Positions 33,397-42,383 of a stretch of 45,353 nt of DNA are shown piece after piece. Numbering within the stretch: the first letter of the stretch is position 1; each line of letters begins with the position of its first letter. Origin of the DNA: Methanospirillaceae archaeon (GTDB lineage: Archaea > Halobacteriota > Methanomicrobia > Methanomicrobiales > Methanospirillaceae); NCBI GenBank assembly GCA_016926505.1, contig JAFGOM010000019.1, positions 1-45,353 of the forward strand, read 5' to 3'. The position numbers and the translations under genes were made by a program. A model generated the notes under the pieces. It was not told the origin of the DNA. It ran no database searches and saw only the letters and a program-made list of their open reading frames with translations.

Positions 33397-34847
33397 GGCG
33401 CCTCCGAAGAGATGCCGGGAGGTATCTGTAACACGCAGTCAAGAATTCGTGCATCTGCAGAATAATAGGTGATGACATCGAATGCAGAGAATTGTTCTGT
33501 GATAACCTGCCGGCAATCCTCCTGTGATGCTCCTTCCCTGGCAGCCCTTCTCTGTAACTCCTCTTTCGCAATCGAGATGATGGATTCATCATCAGTGTCA
33601 TGAGGAAAGGGTTGGGGTATTCCGTTATAGAGGAGGATCTCTTTACCGGTGTCAAGATGGACGTGCAGGCTCAGGCTAATCCTCGATACCGCAGCTCCGA
33701 TGGCATTGGAGGAGGATGCATGCTCAGGGATATAATACCTGCGACGGGACTCTTTTGCAATAAGCGGAACGAGATACGGGGCAAGGTATCCTGCACCGAT
33801 AAGCGGACCCTGAATCGAGTTTTTTAATCGGGAACATACGCATTCCAGGTACGTTTGTAGTGCTGTCTCTGCCGCTTCCCGGGAAAGACCGGGAAAATCC
33901 GTATTCCCGATGGCGGCTATCCCTGTCACATTAAGTGCATCGGTCAGGGCAGGGTTCTTTCCGCCAAAAGCCCGTGCGTTCCCTTCTCTCTCTGGCATAA
34001 GGACAGGGCTGACCCGCGAATCCCCGCCATAGGGGATGGACTCACAGACGACTGCATCCATCCCGGTCTTTTTACCTGATAAAAGCAGGGGACCGTTTAC
34101 CGGCAGACCATCTGCAATGGGTACAAGATCGGTGGTAGAGCCTCCGATATCAATGACAAGACCGTTTCTTCGGATCTGGTAGTAAGAACCAAGAGCTGCA
34201 GTGGCCGGGCTTGAATGGAACAGGGAAAGTGGATTTTCACAGGCACGGGTTTTTGAGACAAGGCCGGCATTCCCTGATACGAAATAGAAATGGCTGTGAT
34301 ATTTCTCAACCTGCCTGATGAGAACGGCAACCTCTTCTTTTAAAGCAGCATTGGCTTTTGTTGTCCTTATTCTCTCAGGCATGTTCAGGTATCCCAGGGT
34401 ATGACTCGGGGCGATACAACTATCTGTGTAGTATTTACGTGCAATGGCAACAACCTTCTCTTCAAGACAGGGATTTCTGACAGAAAATTTTCCGGTGACC
34501 GCAAGGGAATCTGCCGGATGTGTTCTGATATAATCCTCAACTTCTGTCGGATTAATATCCTTTAGGATATCGCCCCGGTGCCCGATAGCACCACAAACGG
34601 CATGATCTGCAGTAAGGCCCGGACCCGGAATGGTGATACATGCGACGGTTTTTCTTTTGCCAATCAGGAACTGGTTTAAAAGACAGGAAGTACTGACTGC
34701 AAGCCTTCCGGTTTTTTTCATCCCGGAAAGAATTGGATCTAAAGATGGAACGGTCGGTAATTTTTGAGTATGAATATCATCATTGATGATGACAATGTCG
34801 GTATTTGTTCCTCCGATATCTACCCCGATGAGACAGTTTCCTGTCAT
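33393..34847 (-). CDS. Hydantoinase/oxoprolinase family protein
   Basis: The 484-residue protein starts with GVDIGGTNTDIVII, the ATP-binding phosphate loop of the hydantoinase A / 5-oxoprolinase family, and has the second ASKHA-type block GLVIDIGGSTTDLVPIADG near residue 225. Its shorter length compared with bacterial HyuA (about 680 residues) is normal for archaeal members. It would use ATP to open a cyclic amide, but the substrate cannot be inferred. No HyuB partner is next to it; instead it is coupled to the deacetylase family gene. Confidence 0.82.
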   Translation of the reverse strand: MTGNCLIGVDIGGTNTDIVIINDDIHTQKLPTVPSLDPILSGMKKTGRLAVSTSCLLNQFLIGKRKTVACITIPGPGLTADHAVCGAIGHRGDILKDINPTEVEDYIRTHPADSLAVTGKFSVRNPCLEEKVVAIARKYYTDSCIAPSHTLGYLNMPERIRTTKANAALKEEVAVLIRQVEKYHSHFYFVSGNAGLVSKTRACENPLSLFHSSPATAALGSYYQIRRNGLVIDIGGSTTDLVPIADGLPVNGPLLLSGKKTGMDAVVCESIPYGGDSRVSPVLMPEREGNARAFGGKNPALTDALNVTGIAAIGNTDFPGLSREAAETALQTYLECVCSRLKNSIQGPLIGAGYLAPYLVPLIAKESRRRYYIPEHASSSNAIGAAVSRISLSLHVHLDTGKEILLYNGIPQPFPHDTDDESIISIAKEELQRRAAREGASQEDCRQVITEQFSAFDVITYYSADARILDCVLQIPPGISSEAP

Positions 34848-35118
34848 AAATCTTCTCTTTTTACTCCCTGTTGTTCGTTGGTTGTATGTTCTCTCGATTT
34901 TATCGTGGTGAGTGTATCGTCTCCGGGGTATTATTATTATGCACGCAGATCATAATCTCAATTACTGATATAATCATTACGTATCCGGTACCGGGTTTGA
35001 TACCGGCAATCCTTATCTGAAAAATATCGTATCCGGTCCTTATTGAATTCAACGGAAACATTTTGTTTCTGATTTCTTCGTTGATCGTTTCATTGATTGT
35101 AAATATCTGATATGCACA
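34848..35118. other. Intergenic region between divergent genes
   Basis: About 270 bp. It contains a direct repeat CGTATCCGGT at 34980-34989 and 35028-35037, and within the first copy the inverted repeat CCGGTA-N10-TACCGG. A possible TATA box, GTAAATATC, lies about 20 bp before the 35119 start. No gene is seen. Confidence 0.4.
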
Positions 35119-36225
35119 ATGAGAGCAGAAAAAACCGATATCTCCAAAGAAATTCTGGTCAGTCTGACTACCGGGCCAAAGAAGCTTAATATCTGCAGAC
35201 TGCGTCTTTGTGATGATTTCCTGTGTTTACGTCCGGAAGAGAGGGGGGATATTCTGATTGGTTATGATGCAATCCGGCATGTTGCATGTCAGCAAAACAA
35301 CTCTCTTGATCTGGTCTTTTACGCCCCGATTGCGATCGGAAAGAATGAGATTGATTCCATCAGGATTACTCTGTGGGGTATTGAGCAGGATCGGAATGGG
35401 ACTATTGTCTTCTCAACCGATCCGGGCTGGGCCAGAAAATGGGAAAAAGTGATCTCGCGAGCATGTTTTTCCTGGGAAAAAAAGCAGGTCAGGCCTGTTG
35501 TCAGGACCGATACCCTGCCTTTTATTGATCATGTTACCTGCAGCAATACCGGTCTTTTCGAGACAGAGGTTGTTCATTACAGTCAGGATGTACTCTTCTC
35601 TGCAGGAAGAAAGAAACGATTGCAGGCAGTTATCTACTCGACCGATAACCGGCTTCTGATAAAGATAAAATCAGATCAAGCGGAGTATATCAGTATCCCG
35701 TATTCGGTTATCATGGATATCTCAACCCTTATTGCAGAGACTGTGTATCTCCTCTTTTCATATCCCCAGTATATCTCCTGGTTTTTACAAACCGTAAATG
35801 TTCTATCATTTTCACGGATTCCTGATTCATTTGAAGAATATAATGAGATCCGGTCCGGTCTGTGGCAGGATACATGGAGATCCCGGATTACTGAACTCTC
35901 TGTGCCGGTTCATTCAGAAAGAGGGATCATCGGAATCAGCGATATCCAGATTATCATTGATGAGGTTTATCACAGCCCTGCCAAATACGAACTGTCAGTA
36001 TTTGCGAGGAAAGGATGGGATATGGCATGTTATGCATCACAGCGAAGGCTGGAGTCATGGGATACGGATCTGTATCTGTTTGGAGCCTATCTGTCCCGTG
36101 AGTACGAGTCATTTCAGACGATGGAGGAGTTTGAGACAGAACCGAAGAAACAGGAGGCATACATGGGCTCCCGGATGGCATATGCAGCGATCCTCACGTA
36201 CATAGCCCGGAAATCTAAGATATAA
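35119..36225 (+). CDS. Unknown 368-residue protein, possibly with tandem PH-like domains
   Basis: I do not recognise this protein. It has no signal peptide or clear membrane helix. Two stretches look like beta-sandwich PH-like repeats, each ending in a hydrophobic L/I-x-Y-D/S-x-I-x-x-I/V: around residues 24-52 (LRLCDDFLCLRPEER...IGYDAIRHV) and 165-205 (QAVIYSTDNRLLIKIK...IPYSVIMDIS). The C-terminal 90 residues, starting at GISDIQIIIDEVYHSP, are predicted helical and include WDMACYASQRRLESWDTDLYLFGAYLS. PH-like repeats occur in archaeal CheF, but I cannot show homology. The gene stands alone between hydantoinase and mptG. Confidence 0.55.
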   Translation: MRAEKTDISKEILVSLTTGPKKLNICRLRLCDDFLCLRPEERGDILIGYDAIRHVACQQNNSLDLVFYAPIAIGKNEIDSIRITLWGIEQDRNGTIVFSTDPGWARKWEKVISRACFSWEKKQVRPVVRTDTLPFIDHVTCSNTGLFETEVVHYSQDVLFSAGRKKRLQAVIYSTDNRLLIKIKSDQAEYISIPYSVIMDISTLIAETVYLLFSYPQYISWFLQTVNVLSFSRIPDSFEEYNEIRSGLWQDTWRSRITELSVPVHSERGIIGISDIQIIIDEVYHSPAKYELSVFARKGWDMACYASQRRLESWDTDLYLFGAYLSREYESFQTMEEFETEPKKQEAYMGSRMAYAAILTYIARKSKI

Positions 36226-36383
36226 CACCGGTAGCCCTACCTCCCTCCTTTGCATCCCGGATTATCTCTTTTGATAGCGGATTTTTGGATTAGATGAGAA
36301 TTCTTTTCTATCACCCCTGTTATCCCGGCACTGTTGTAGTATTATCTGTTATCTGGTGAACGGTTTTTTTCGGATGTCCAAAA

Positions 36384-36400
36384 ATCAGATTTTATCTGAT
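36384..36400. promoter_or_regulatory. Palindrome upstream of mptG
   Basis: ATCAGA-TTTTA-TCTGAT is a perfect 6-bp inverted repeat with a 5-nt spacer, ending 68 bp before the mptG start. It has the size of an operator, but it could also be chance in A/T-rich DNA. Confidence 0.35.
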
Positions 36401-36468
36401 ACGACAGAGAACCAATAAGCATATCTTCTCAGACCATCCAACCAGAGGTACCGGAGGGAGTTTTTTAA

Positions 36469-37542
36469 ATGGCTATTATGAAGATCAGGGGAGGAGACCT
36501 TGACCTTGTGGAGTATGAGTTTAACTCGTTTAACCCGGGAGAGGATCTCAGATTTGTCGGACTGCAGAAACCGTATCAGTTAACGATAACAAACAGAACG
36601 GTCCGGGTTTTAGCTCCTGCACGGATTCACCTGACGGTTCTTGATATGAACCGGTTTGCGCCGGATCACCCGGGTGGTGGCGGGATGGGGTTTGCGATCT
36701 CGCTATACTGCACGGTTGAGGTAACCCCGACAGCCGGGGAAACGACCATTGACTACAATCGTCCTGCCATTATTAAGCATTTTTGTGCAGTCTTTTCAAA
36801 AACAGTAGGATATACCGGTGGATTTATGGTTACGGCACGGGATCACGAGCACCAGCATGTGGGGCTCGGCTCTACCAGTTGTATCCTCATCTCGCTTGCA
36901 AAGGCCATTAACCATGCGGTTGGTGATCCCTTAACCGATGATGACCTGAGACAGCTTATCGGTCACAATTACGTGGAAGAGACCGGGGACGGTAAGATAG
37001 CGTTCGGGTTTGAGACCGGGGTCGGACCTGCCGCCTCCCTGTATGGTGGCATGGCGGTTATGGGTGATATGTTAACGATTGTCCATCATCATCCATTTGG
37101 GGAGGGAAAGAACGTGTTTATTGTCATCCCTTCTTCATCCATCTCTTCTGCCGGACAACAGGAGTTTGAGCTTTTGATGAACCGGGCACGAACCCTTGAT
37201 TACCGTGACCGTGAACAGAAGGCCTACTGTATTCTTATGGATTTCATCCCGGCTCTCGGGAGAGATGATCTGGTGAGAATGGGAAATATCATGTGGGAGA
37301 TCGAGTTTCGGGGTTCAAAACGAGCAGAGGTTGAGCACCACTCATTTGAGTTGTACCATTACATGCATCTGCTGAGAAAAGAAGGGCTGGAGTTCGTAGG
37401 AATGAGTTCTGTCGGCCCTTCCATTGCCATAATAACCGGGAAGTCAGAAGATGAGGTCAGGGATATCGTAAACAGACTCGGGCTTTCTGTTGCCATTACG
37501 ACTACGGTAGAGAACACGGGTCTTGTAATGGAATCGGTATAA
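36469..37542 (+). CDS. mptG: Beta-ribofuranosylaminobenzene 5'-phosphate synthase
   Basis: It condenses p-hydroxybenzoate or p-aminobenzoate with PRPP, releasing CO2 and pyrophosphate, an early committed step of methanopterin synthesis. The 357-residue protein has the GHMP-kinase-like fold with VLAPARIHLTVLDMNRFAPDHPGGGGMGFAI, QHVGLGSTSCIL, FGFETGVGPAASLYGGMAV and EFVGMSSVGPSIAII. GGAGGG seven to ten bases upstream fixes the ATG at 36469. It is probably monocistronic; the palindrome at 36384-36400 may regulate it. Confidence 0.92.
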   Translation: MAIMKIRGGDLDLVEYEFNSFNPGEDLRFVGLQKPYQLTITNRTVRVLAPARIHLTVLDMNRFAPDHPGGGGMGFAISLYCTVEVTPTAGETTIDYNRPAIIKHFCAVFSKTVGYTGGFMVTARDHEHQHVGLGSTSCILISLAKAINHAVGDPLTDDDLRQLIGHNYVEETGDGKIAFGFETGVGPAASLYGGMAVMGDMLTIVHHHPFGEGKNVFIVIPSSSISSAGQQEFELLMNRARTLDYRDREQKAYCILMDFIPALGRDDLVRMGNIMWEIEFRGSKRAEVEHHSFELYHYMHLLRKEGLEFVGMSSVGPSIAIITGKSEDEVRDIVNRLGLSVAITTTVENTGLVMESV

Positions 37543-37601
37543 TTTCTTCCCTTTTTCGATTCTGTTGTGATTTCATACATTACCCTTTAATTGTCACTCC
37601 C

Positions 37602-38294
37602 ATGAAGCAAGAAGAATATTGTGTTATCCATCCGGTCCGGATTTATTTCTCTCCCCGTATTGACCGGTGCATCAAGATCGGATTGCCAATTTTACTCATA
37701 ACACTGTATATGCTGTACTGGTTTTTGGTTCTGCCCTACGAATTGTTCCTGGTACAGGGAGGGCTTTTACTTGCATATTTCATCCCCCCGGCAGGAAAGG
37801 AGACAATAATTCCGATTGGCATTGAGCTGGGGATTCCCTGGTGGACGATTGCAACATCAGTGGCATTTATTGATGCGATTACAGCACTTTTTGTCGTCTG
37901 GAATTTTGATCTCATCCAGAAAGTTCCGGGGATCGGAACAATTATCAAAAAGATTGTGTCACAAGGATATGATTATCTGCAGAAACACCGGTGGGTTGAT
38001 CGGTTATACGTAATAGGACTTGTTCTCTTTGTCATGATCCCGCTGCAGGGGACCGGTGGTATCGGGGGAGCCATTATTGGCAATATTCTTGGGATGAAGA
38101 AAGGAGAGATAGTCGGATCAGTGACATGTGGTGCATTTCTTGGGAGTTTCCTTATCGGGATCAGTATGAACTCCCTGCATGATCAGGCAGGTGAGATGTT
38201 CTGGCTTGTAATTCTTTTTCTTGCGATCATTATCCTTGTAACGATTGTTTTTTCACTGGTATATCGTATTATCTGCAATCGCAGGGAATCATAA
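37602..38294 (+). CDS. Small multidrug export-type membrane protein (Sm_multidrug_ex)
   Basis: The 230-residue protein has about five hydrophobic segments, and the PPAGKETIIPIGIELGIPWWTIA and IPLQGTGGIGGAIIGNILGMKKGE stretches are the conserved parts of this uncharacterised exporter family in archaea. A 35-residue cytoplasmic N-terminus precedes the first helix. The link to drug export is by family name only. It is followed by a hairpin with a T-run that overlaps its stop codon. Confidence 0.8.
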   Translation: MKQEEYCVIHPVRIYFSPRIDRCIKIGLPILLITLYMLYWFLVLPYELFLVQGGLLLAYFIPPAGKETIIPIGIELGIPWWTIATSVAFIDAITALFVVWNFDLIQKVPGIGTIIKKIVSQGYDYLQKHRWVDRLYVIGLVLFVMIPLQGTGGIGGAIIGNILGMKKGEIVGSVTCGAFLGSFLIGISMNSLHDQAGEMFWLVILFLAIIILVTIVFSLVYRIICNRRES

Positions 38295-38330
38295 ATTATC
38301 ACCTGCGATAAATCCTGAATCTTTTTTTTT
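38278..38330 (+). terminator. Intrinsic-type terminator spanning the stop codon
   Basis: A perfect 8-bp stem, ATCGCAGG (38278-38285) and CCTGCGAT (38302-38309), encloses the stop codon of the membrane protein gene in its loop. A run of nine T's at 38322-38330 follows. Stem plus oligo-T makes a good terminator call. Confidence 0.65.
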
Positions 38331-38450
38331 CTCATGGTTGTTTGGGAAGATCTCTTACTGAGTGTAACCCACACTGAACCCGAAGCATTAACTTGACAGC
38401 ATGAAAACGTATAGGAATACTCATGAGAACAGGAGGAGGATTTCAGTTCC

Positions 38451-38801
38451 ATGCATGAATACGGTATTGCCCATGATATCTATGCGACAGCAAGAAGGGC
38501 TGCTATTGAACATAACGCAGCGGCTATCCAGACAATTCATGTAGAGATCGGTGAACTTTCGATGATAAACCCGGAACAGGTTTCATTTCTGTTCTCAGTA
38601 ATTATTGAGGATGATCCCCTGTTTCAGGACACGGTCTTACAGACGGTGGTGGTCCCACCTAAGACCACCTGTTCCTGTGGCTATACCGGCAGTGAGATCT
38701 ATGTCTGCCCCTCCTGTGGAGCATTGCCTGAAGTGATAAAGGGGCGGGAGATCCTTGTCTCTCATATCGAGATAGATACCAAAGACGGAGAAGAAGCATG
38801 A
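38451..38801 (+). CDS. hypA: Hydrogenase nickel incorporation protein HypA
   Basis: It hands nickel to [NiFe] hydrogenase precursors. The 116-residue protein starts with the obligatory MHEYGIA (His2 binds Ni), so the ATG is certain; GGAGGAGG lies just upstream. The zinc site has Cys74, Cys76, Cys86 and Cys89. The first pair is CxC rather than the common CxxC. Its end overlaps hypE (ATGA). HypB, C, D and F are not in the window. Confidence 0.93.
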   Translation: MHEYGIAHDIYATARRAAIEHNAAAIQTIHVEIGELSMINPEQVSFLFSVIIEDDPLFQDTVLQTVVVPPKTTCSCGYTGSEIYVCPSCGALPEVIKGREILVSHIEIDTKDGEEA

Positions 38802-39793
38802 AGATTACGCTGATGCATGGAGCCGGTGGAGAGGTCGCAGGAGAATTTCTTGACCTCGTGAGCAAAATAACCCATAAAAATGCCGGAGGTATCGGTCTTG
38901 AAGCCCTTGATGACGGGGCAGTTATTCCGATAGGCGGCAAGAATATCGTATTTACTACTGATTCCCATATTGTTCGGCCTATCTTTTTTCCGGGTGGGGA
39001 TATCGGACGGATCGCCGTCTCGGGAACCGTGAATGATATTGCCATGATGGGTGGCAGACCAATTGCCCTCTCCTGTGGTATGGTTATCGAGGAAGGGTTC
39101 TTGTTTGATGATCTCTCCCGGATCCTCTCCTCGATGGATGATACACTTGGAGAGGTAGGAGCAGCTCTTGTTACCGGTGACACCAAGGTCATGGAGAAGG
39201 GGTCACTTGACGGGATCATGATAAATACGGCAGGGATTGGCATTGCCGAACAGGTGGTCTCTGATGCCGGGATGAAAGAAGGTGACGCCGTTATCGTATC
39301 AGGAACCATCGGGGATCACGGGCTCTGTATCCTTGCGAGCAGGGAAGGATTCTCGCTTGAAGGACAACTGGTCTCTGATGTTGCTCCCTTATCAGGTATG
39401 GTTGAGAAAGCCATGGCTGCAGGTACAATTCATGCCATGAAGGATCCGACCCGGGGCGGGTTTGCGAGTGCCATAAATGAGATGGCGGGAAAAGCAAAGG
39501 TCCAGGTTCTCATATCTGAAGAGAATCTGCCAATTAAGACGAATGTGCGAAAAGCAGCAGAGCTCCTTGGTATCGATCCGCTTGAGGTTGCAAACGAGGG
39601 GAAGGTAGTGATGGCAGTCCCACAGAAAGATGCAGAGGCAGTCCTCTCTGCACTTCGGAGTCATCCCTATGGTGCTAACGCTGCAATCATCGGTGAGATA
39701 ACGAGCGGGTCCGGTGTCATCATGAACACGACTGCCGGCGGGGAGCGGTTCATCGAGACACCGCTTGGGGATCCGGTACCGAGAGTCTGTTAG
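38798..39793 (+). CDS. hypE: Hydrogenase expression/formation protein HypE
   Basis: It dehydrates carbamoylated Cys to make the cyanide ligand of the [NiFe] site. The 331-residue protein has the PurM-like ATP-binding fold: MHGAGGE at the N-terminus, TTDSHIVRPIFFPGGDIG, VTGDTKVMEKG and KDPTRGGFASAINEMA. It ends in VPRVC, so the terminal acceptor cysteine is intact. It is coupled to hypA. F420-reducing and other hydrogenases of the organism would be its clients. Confidence 0.96.
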   Translation: MKITLMHGAGGEVAGEFLDLVSKITHKNAGGIGLEALDDGAVIPIGGKNIVFTTDSHIVRPIFFPGGDIGRIAVSGTVNDIAMMGGRPIALSCGMVIEEGFLFDDLSRILSSMDDTLGEVGAALVTGDTKVMEKGSLDGIMINTAGIGIAEQVVSDAGMKEGDAVIVSGTIGDHGLCILASREGFSLEGQLVSDVAPLSGMVEKAMAAGTIHAMKDPTRGGFASAINEMAGKAKVQVLISEENLPIKTNVRKAAELLGIDPLEVANEGKVVMAVPQKDAEAVLSALRSHPYGANAAIIGEITSGSGVIMNTTAGGERFIETPLGDPVPRVC

Positions 39794-39860
39794 TACCGCT
39801 CTTCTCCTTTTTCTAAAACAGATTGTTTTTAAGTGATAGAATTAAAAATTTATTTACTTA

Positions 39861-42179
39861 ATGCAAAAAAACTGGAAGATTGACATGAGACATTTATCAA
39901 ACCTTATCATTTTTGTAATTATTTCTCTCTGTTTTATCGTCTCTGCTGGTGCTAATGAAATGATAACAGGTTCCTTAGATCCTGCTGTTAATAGTGAAGA
40001 TCTGCCCTTTCCTCATGTATCGGTTCATGCTGACGGGATGCGTGTGGGCATCACCGGTTCCGGATCAGACGATTCCAATGGTTTTGTGGATATATTGAGT
40101 GCAACCCAGGGATACCCGGTTCTATCAGATATTGACCCCGATATTATCTGGCAGAGATGTCTTGGAGGAAGTGGTGGAGATTGTGCAACAAGTATGAAAA
40201 AAATCAGTAATGGGGGGTATATCCTTGCTGGCAGTTCAGATTCTGATGATGGTGATGTCACCGGGCTTCACAGCAGTGAAAGTAATGGTAGTGATTATTG
40301 GGTTGTACAATTATCAGGTACCGGTGAACTCATCTGGGAGAAATGTCTCGGTGGAAGTAATGATGATCAGGCAACAAGCGTAATAGAAACGAGTGATGGG
40401 GGGTATGTTGTTGCAGGTTTTACAACTTCAGATGATGGAGAGGTCACTGGTTTTCACCATGGTGATGAAAGTTATTATGCAGATTACTGGGTAGTACAAT
40501 TATCAGGTACCGGTGAACTCATCTGGGAGAAATGCCTCGGCGGAAGTGGTGATGATCATGCAACAAGCGTAATAGAAACGAGTGATGGTGGGTATATTGT
40601 TGCAGGTTTTACAACTTCAGATGATGGAGATGTCAGTGGATTTCACAAAGGTGAATATCCTACGGATGGTGATTACTGGGTTGTAAAATTATCAGGTAAT
40701 GGAGAACTCATCTGGGAGAAGTGTCTTGGTGGAAGTGGTAATGACTATGCAGAAAGTATAATTACAACTGACGATGGGGGATATATTCTTGCCGGCGGGA
40801 CGCAATCAGACGATGATGACGTTACGGGCAATCATGGTATTACCGATTACTGGGTTGTAAAAATATCAGGTACCGGTGAACTCATCTGGGAGAAGTGTTT
40901 TGGAGGTTCAGACGCTGATGTGCCTTATGATATTATTCAGACAGGTGATGGCGGGTTTATTGTTGCTGGTACAACAATATCACGTGATGGTGATATTACC
41001 TCCCCCCATGGGAATTTTGATTACTGGGTTGTGAAACTCTCAGGTGCCGGTGACATTATCTGGGAAAAATGTCTTGGAGGAAGTGCCGCTGAAGAGGCGT
41101 ACAGCATTTCAGGTACTAATGATGGTTATATTATTGCCGGCTATTCAGATTCTATCGATGGCGATGTCTCCGAACACGATTATGGGGGATGTTACTGGAT
41201 TGTAAAACTGTCAGGTGCCGGTGAGCTGATATGGGAGAAATGCCTGGGTGGAAAAAGCACTGTAACTGGTTATGCTATCACTCGTGCATATGGCGTTTAC
41301 GGTCTCTATGGTGACAGGTACATAGTTGGTGGCTTTACCCGTGCAGATGCGGGGGATGTTATTGGGAACCATGGTAGTGCAGATTACTGGGTGGTGGAGT
41401 TTACCATGGTGCCTGTGCCAATCGCTTCATTTATCACCGATCCTGTCTCCGGACCTGCGCCCCTCACCGTTTTATTCACCGACACCTCAACCGGCTCCCC
41501 GACTTCGTGGGACTGGGCATTTGGTGACGGTAGTACCAGTACGATTCAAAATCCAAGCTATGAGTTCGCCGATCCAGGCAGCTATGATGTCTCGCTTACG
41601 GTCTCCCATGCACAAGGATCAGATACATCTCATGCAACGGTCACGGTAGAGGATCCCGGCTCATCAATCAACCTTACCTTACAGTCAGGCTGGAACCTGG
41701 TCTCTGTTCCCCAGTACCCCATCAGGGATCAGGATACCCTTGAGAAACTTTTTGGATCCGTTTCCAGTGCCGGTCACAGTATTTCTATGTACAATGCATC
41801 CGCCCAGGCCTGGGAAGTCCCCCTGCCTGCCCATCAGGTCACACCTCTTGAAGCATATTTTGTCTATTCAATCGAAAAAGCCTGTATTCTGGTCAGTTAT
41901 GCATCTGATCAACCGGAACCAGAGACAATGTTGTATCCCACATGGAACCAGATAGGCTATTGTGGTATTACAGCAGAGGAGACTCAGTCGTATCTTTCTT
42001 CTCTGGGCGATGCATGGACCTTTGTTAGTGGATATAATGCATCAGATCAGGAGTACGAGGAGACGATCATCAGAGGAGGAACCGGGCCGTACAGTGACTG
42101 CCGGCCCTTAGAGCCTGGGAGAGGGTACTGGCTGTATTGTGAAGAAGAGATGGTATTTCACCCTTTTTTTGATCAGTAA
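39861..42179 (+). CDS. Secreted seven-repeat propeller protein with a PKD domain
   Basis: The 772-residue protein has a signal peptide (about residues 10-31) and a region of seven repeats, each beginning (E/D)-(L/I)-I-W-(E/Q)-(K/R)-C-(L/F)-G-G and ending D-Y-W-(V/I)-V-x-(L/I/F). Seven such blades would form a closed beta-propeller. The invariant Cys in each blade is unusual. A PKD domain follows (residues about 515-600; TSWDWAFGDGS). The C-terminal 170 residues start QSGWNLVSVPQYP, a module often found at the ends of archaeal surface proteins. A TATA-like AATTAAAAATTTAT precedes it. Alternative start Met9 is possible. Surface attachment is inferred. Confidence 0.85.
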   Translation: MQKNWKIDMRHLSNLIIFVIISLCFIVSAGANEMITGSLDPAVNSEDLPFPHVSVHADGMRVGITGSGSDDSNGFVDILSATQGYPVLSDIDPDIIWQRCLGGSGGDCATSMKKISNGGYILAGSSDSDDGDVTGLHSSESNGSDYWVVQLSGTGELIWEKCLGGSNDDQATSVIETSDGGYVVAGFTTSDDGEVTGFHHGDESYYADYWVVQLSGTGELIWEKCLGGSGDDHATSVIETSDGGYIVAGFTTSDDGDVSGFHKGEYPTDGDYWVVKLSGNGELIWEKCLGGSGNDYAESIITTDDGGYILAGGTQSDDDDVTGNHGITDYWVVKISGTGELIWEKCFGGSDADVPYDIIQTGDGGFIVAGTTISRDGDITSPHGNFDYWVVKLSGAGDIIWEKCLGGSAAEEAYSISGTNDGYIIAGYSDSIDGDVSEHDYGGCYWIVKLSGAGELIWEKCLGGKSTVTGYAITRAYGVYGLYGDRYIVGGFTRADAGDVIGNHGSADYWVVEFTMVPVPIASFITDPVSGPAPLTVLFTDTSTGSPTSWDWAFGDGSTSTIQNPSYEFADPGSYDVSLTVSHAQGSDTSHATVTVEDPGSSINLTLQSGWNLVSVPQYPIRDQDTLEKLFGSVSSAGHSISMYNASAQAWEVPLPAHQVTPLEAYFVYSIEKACILVSYASDQPEPETMLYPTWNQIGYCGITAEETQSYLSSLGDAWTFVSGYNASDQEYEETIIRGGTGPYSDCRPLEPGRGYWLYCEEEMVFHPFFDQ
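40140..41405 (+). repeat. Seven tandem repeats of about 165-190 bp (propeller blades)
   Basis: The region encodes seven blades starting I-I/L-I-W-E-K-C-L-G-G. Blades 2 and 3 are nearly identical over long stretches of DNA (for example the bases after GGTGAACTCATCTGGGAGAA), while blades 5-7 have diverged. Unit lengths vary through insertions in the loop before DYW. Confidence 0.8.
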
Positions 42180-42207
42180 TTATTTCTTCTGACTGTATGG
42201 AGGATAT

Positions 42208-42238
42208 ACCTGTCACTTCTGTTGCAGGTTATTTTTTT
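42208..42238 (+). terminator. Hairpin and T-run after the propeller/PKD gene
   Basis: ACCTG and CAGGT pair across a 12-nt loop, followed by TATTTTTTT. Weak stem but correctly placed 29 bp after the stop. Confidence 0.45.
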
Positions 42239-42255
42239 ACAGGAATCATTCCTGT
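42239..42255. promoter_or_regulatory. 17-bp palindrome
   Basis: ACAGGAAT-C-ATTCCTGT is a perfect palindrome with one central base, 168 bp before the next gene. Its tight centre favours a protein-binding site over a hairpin. Confidence 0.35.
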
Positions 42256-42383
42256 GTTTTATTCAGAATCTATTTTTTCAGGTAACCGATAATCTAAATT
42301 CTTCTCTCTCCTCTCTATTTTATTGGTCTCCTGTAATTCTTTGATGAATCCTTTCCTGATAACTATCAAAATTTCCGCAATTA

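Noticed and set aside
38659-39309. 216-codon minus-strand frame
   Set aside because: It is antisense to hypA/hypE, whose catalytic motifs are all intact.
40140-41405. Repeats as a CRISPR or satellite array
   Set aside because: The repeats are in one reading frame and code for regular protein blades inside a gene.
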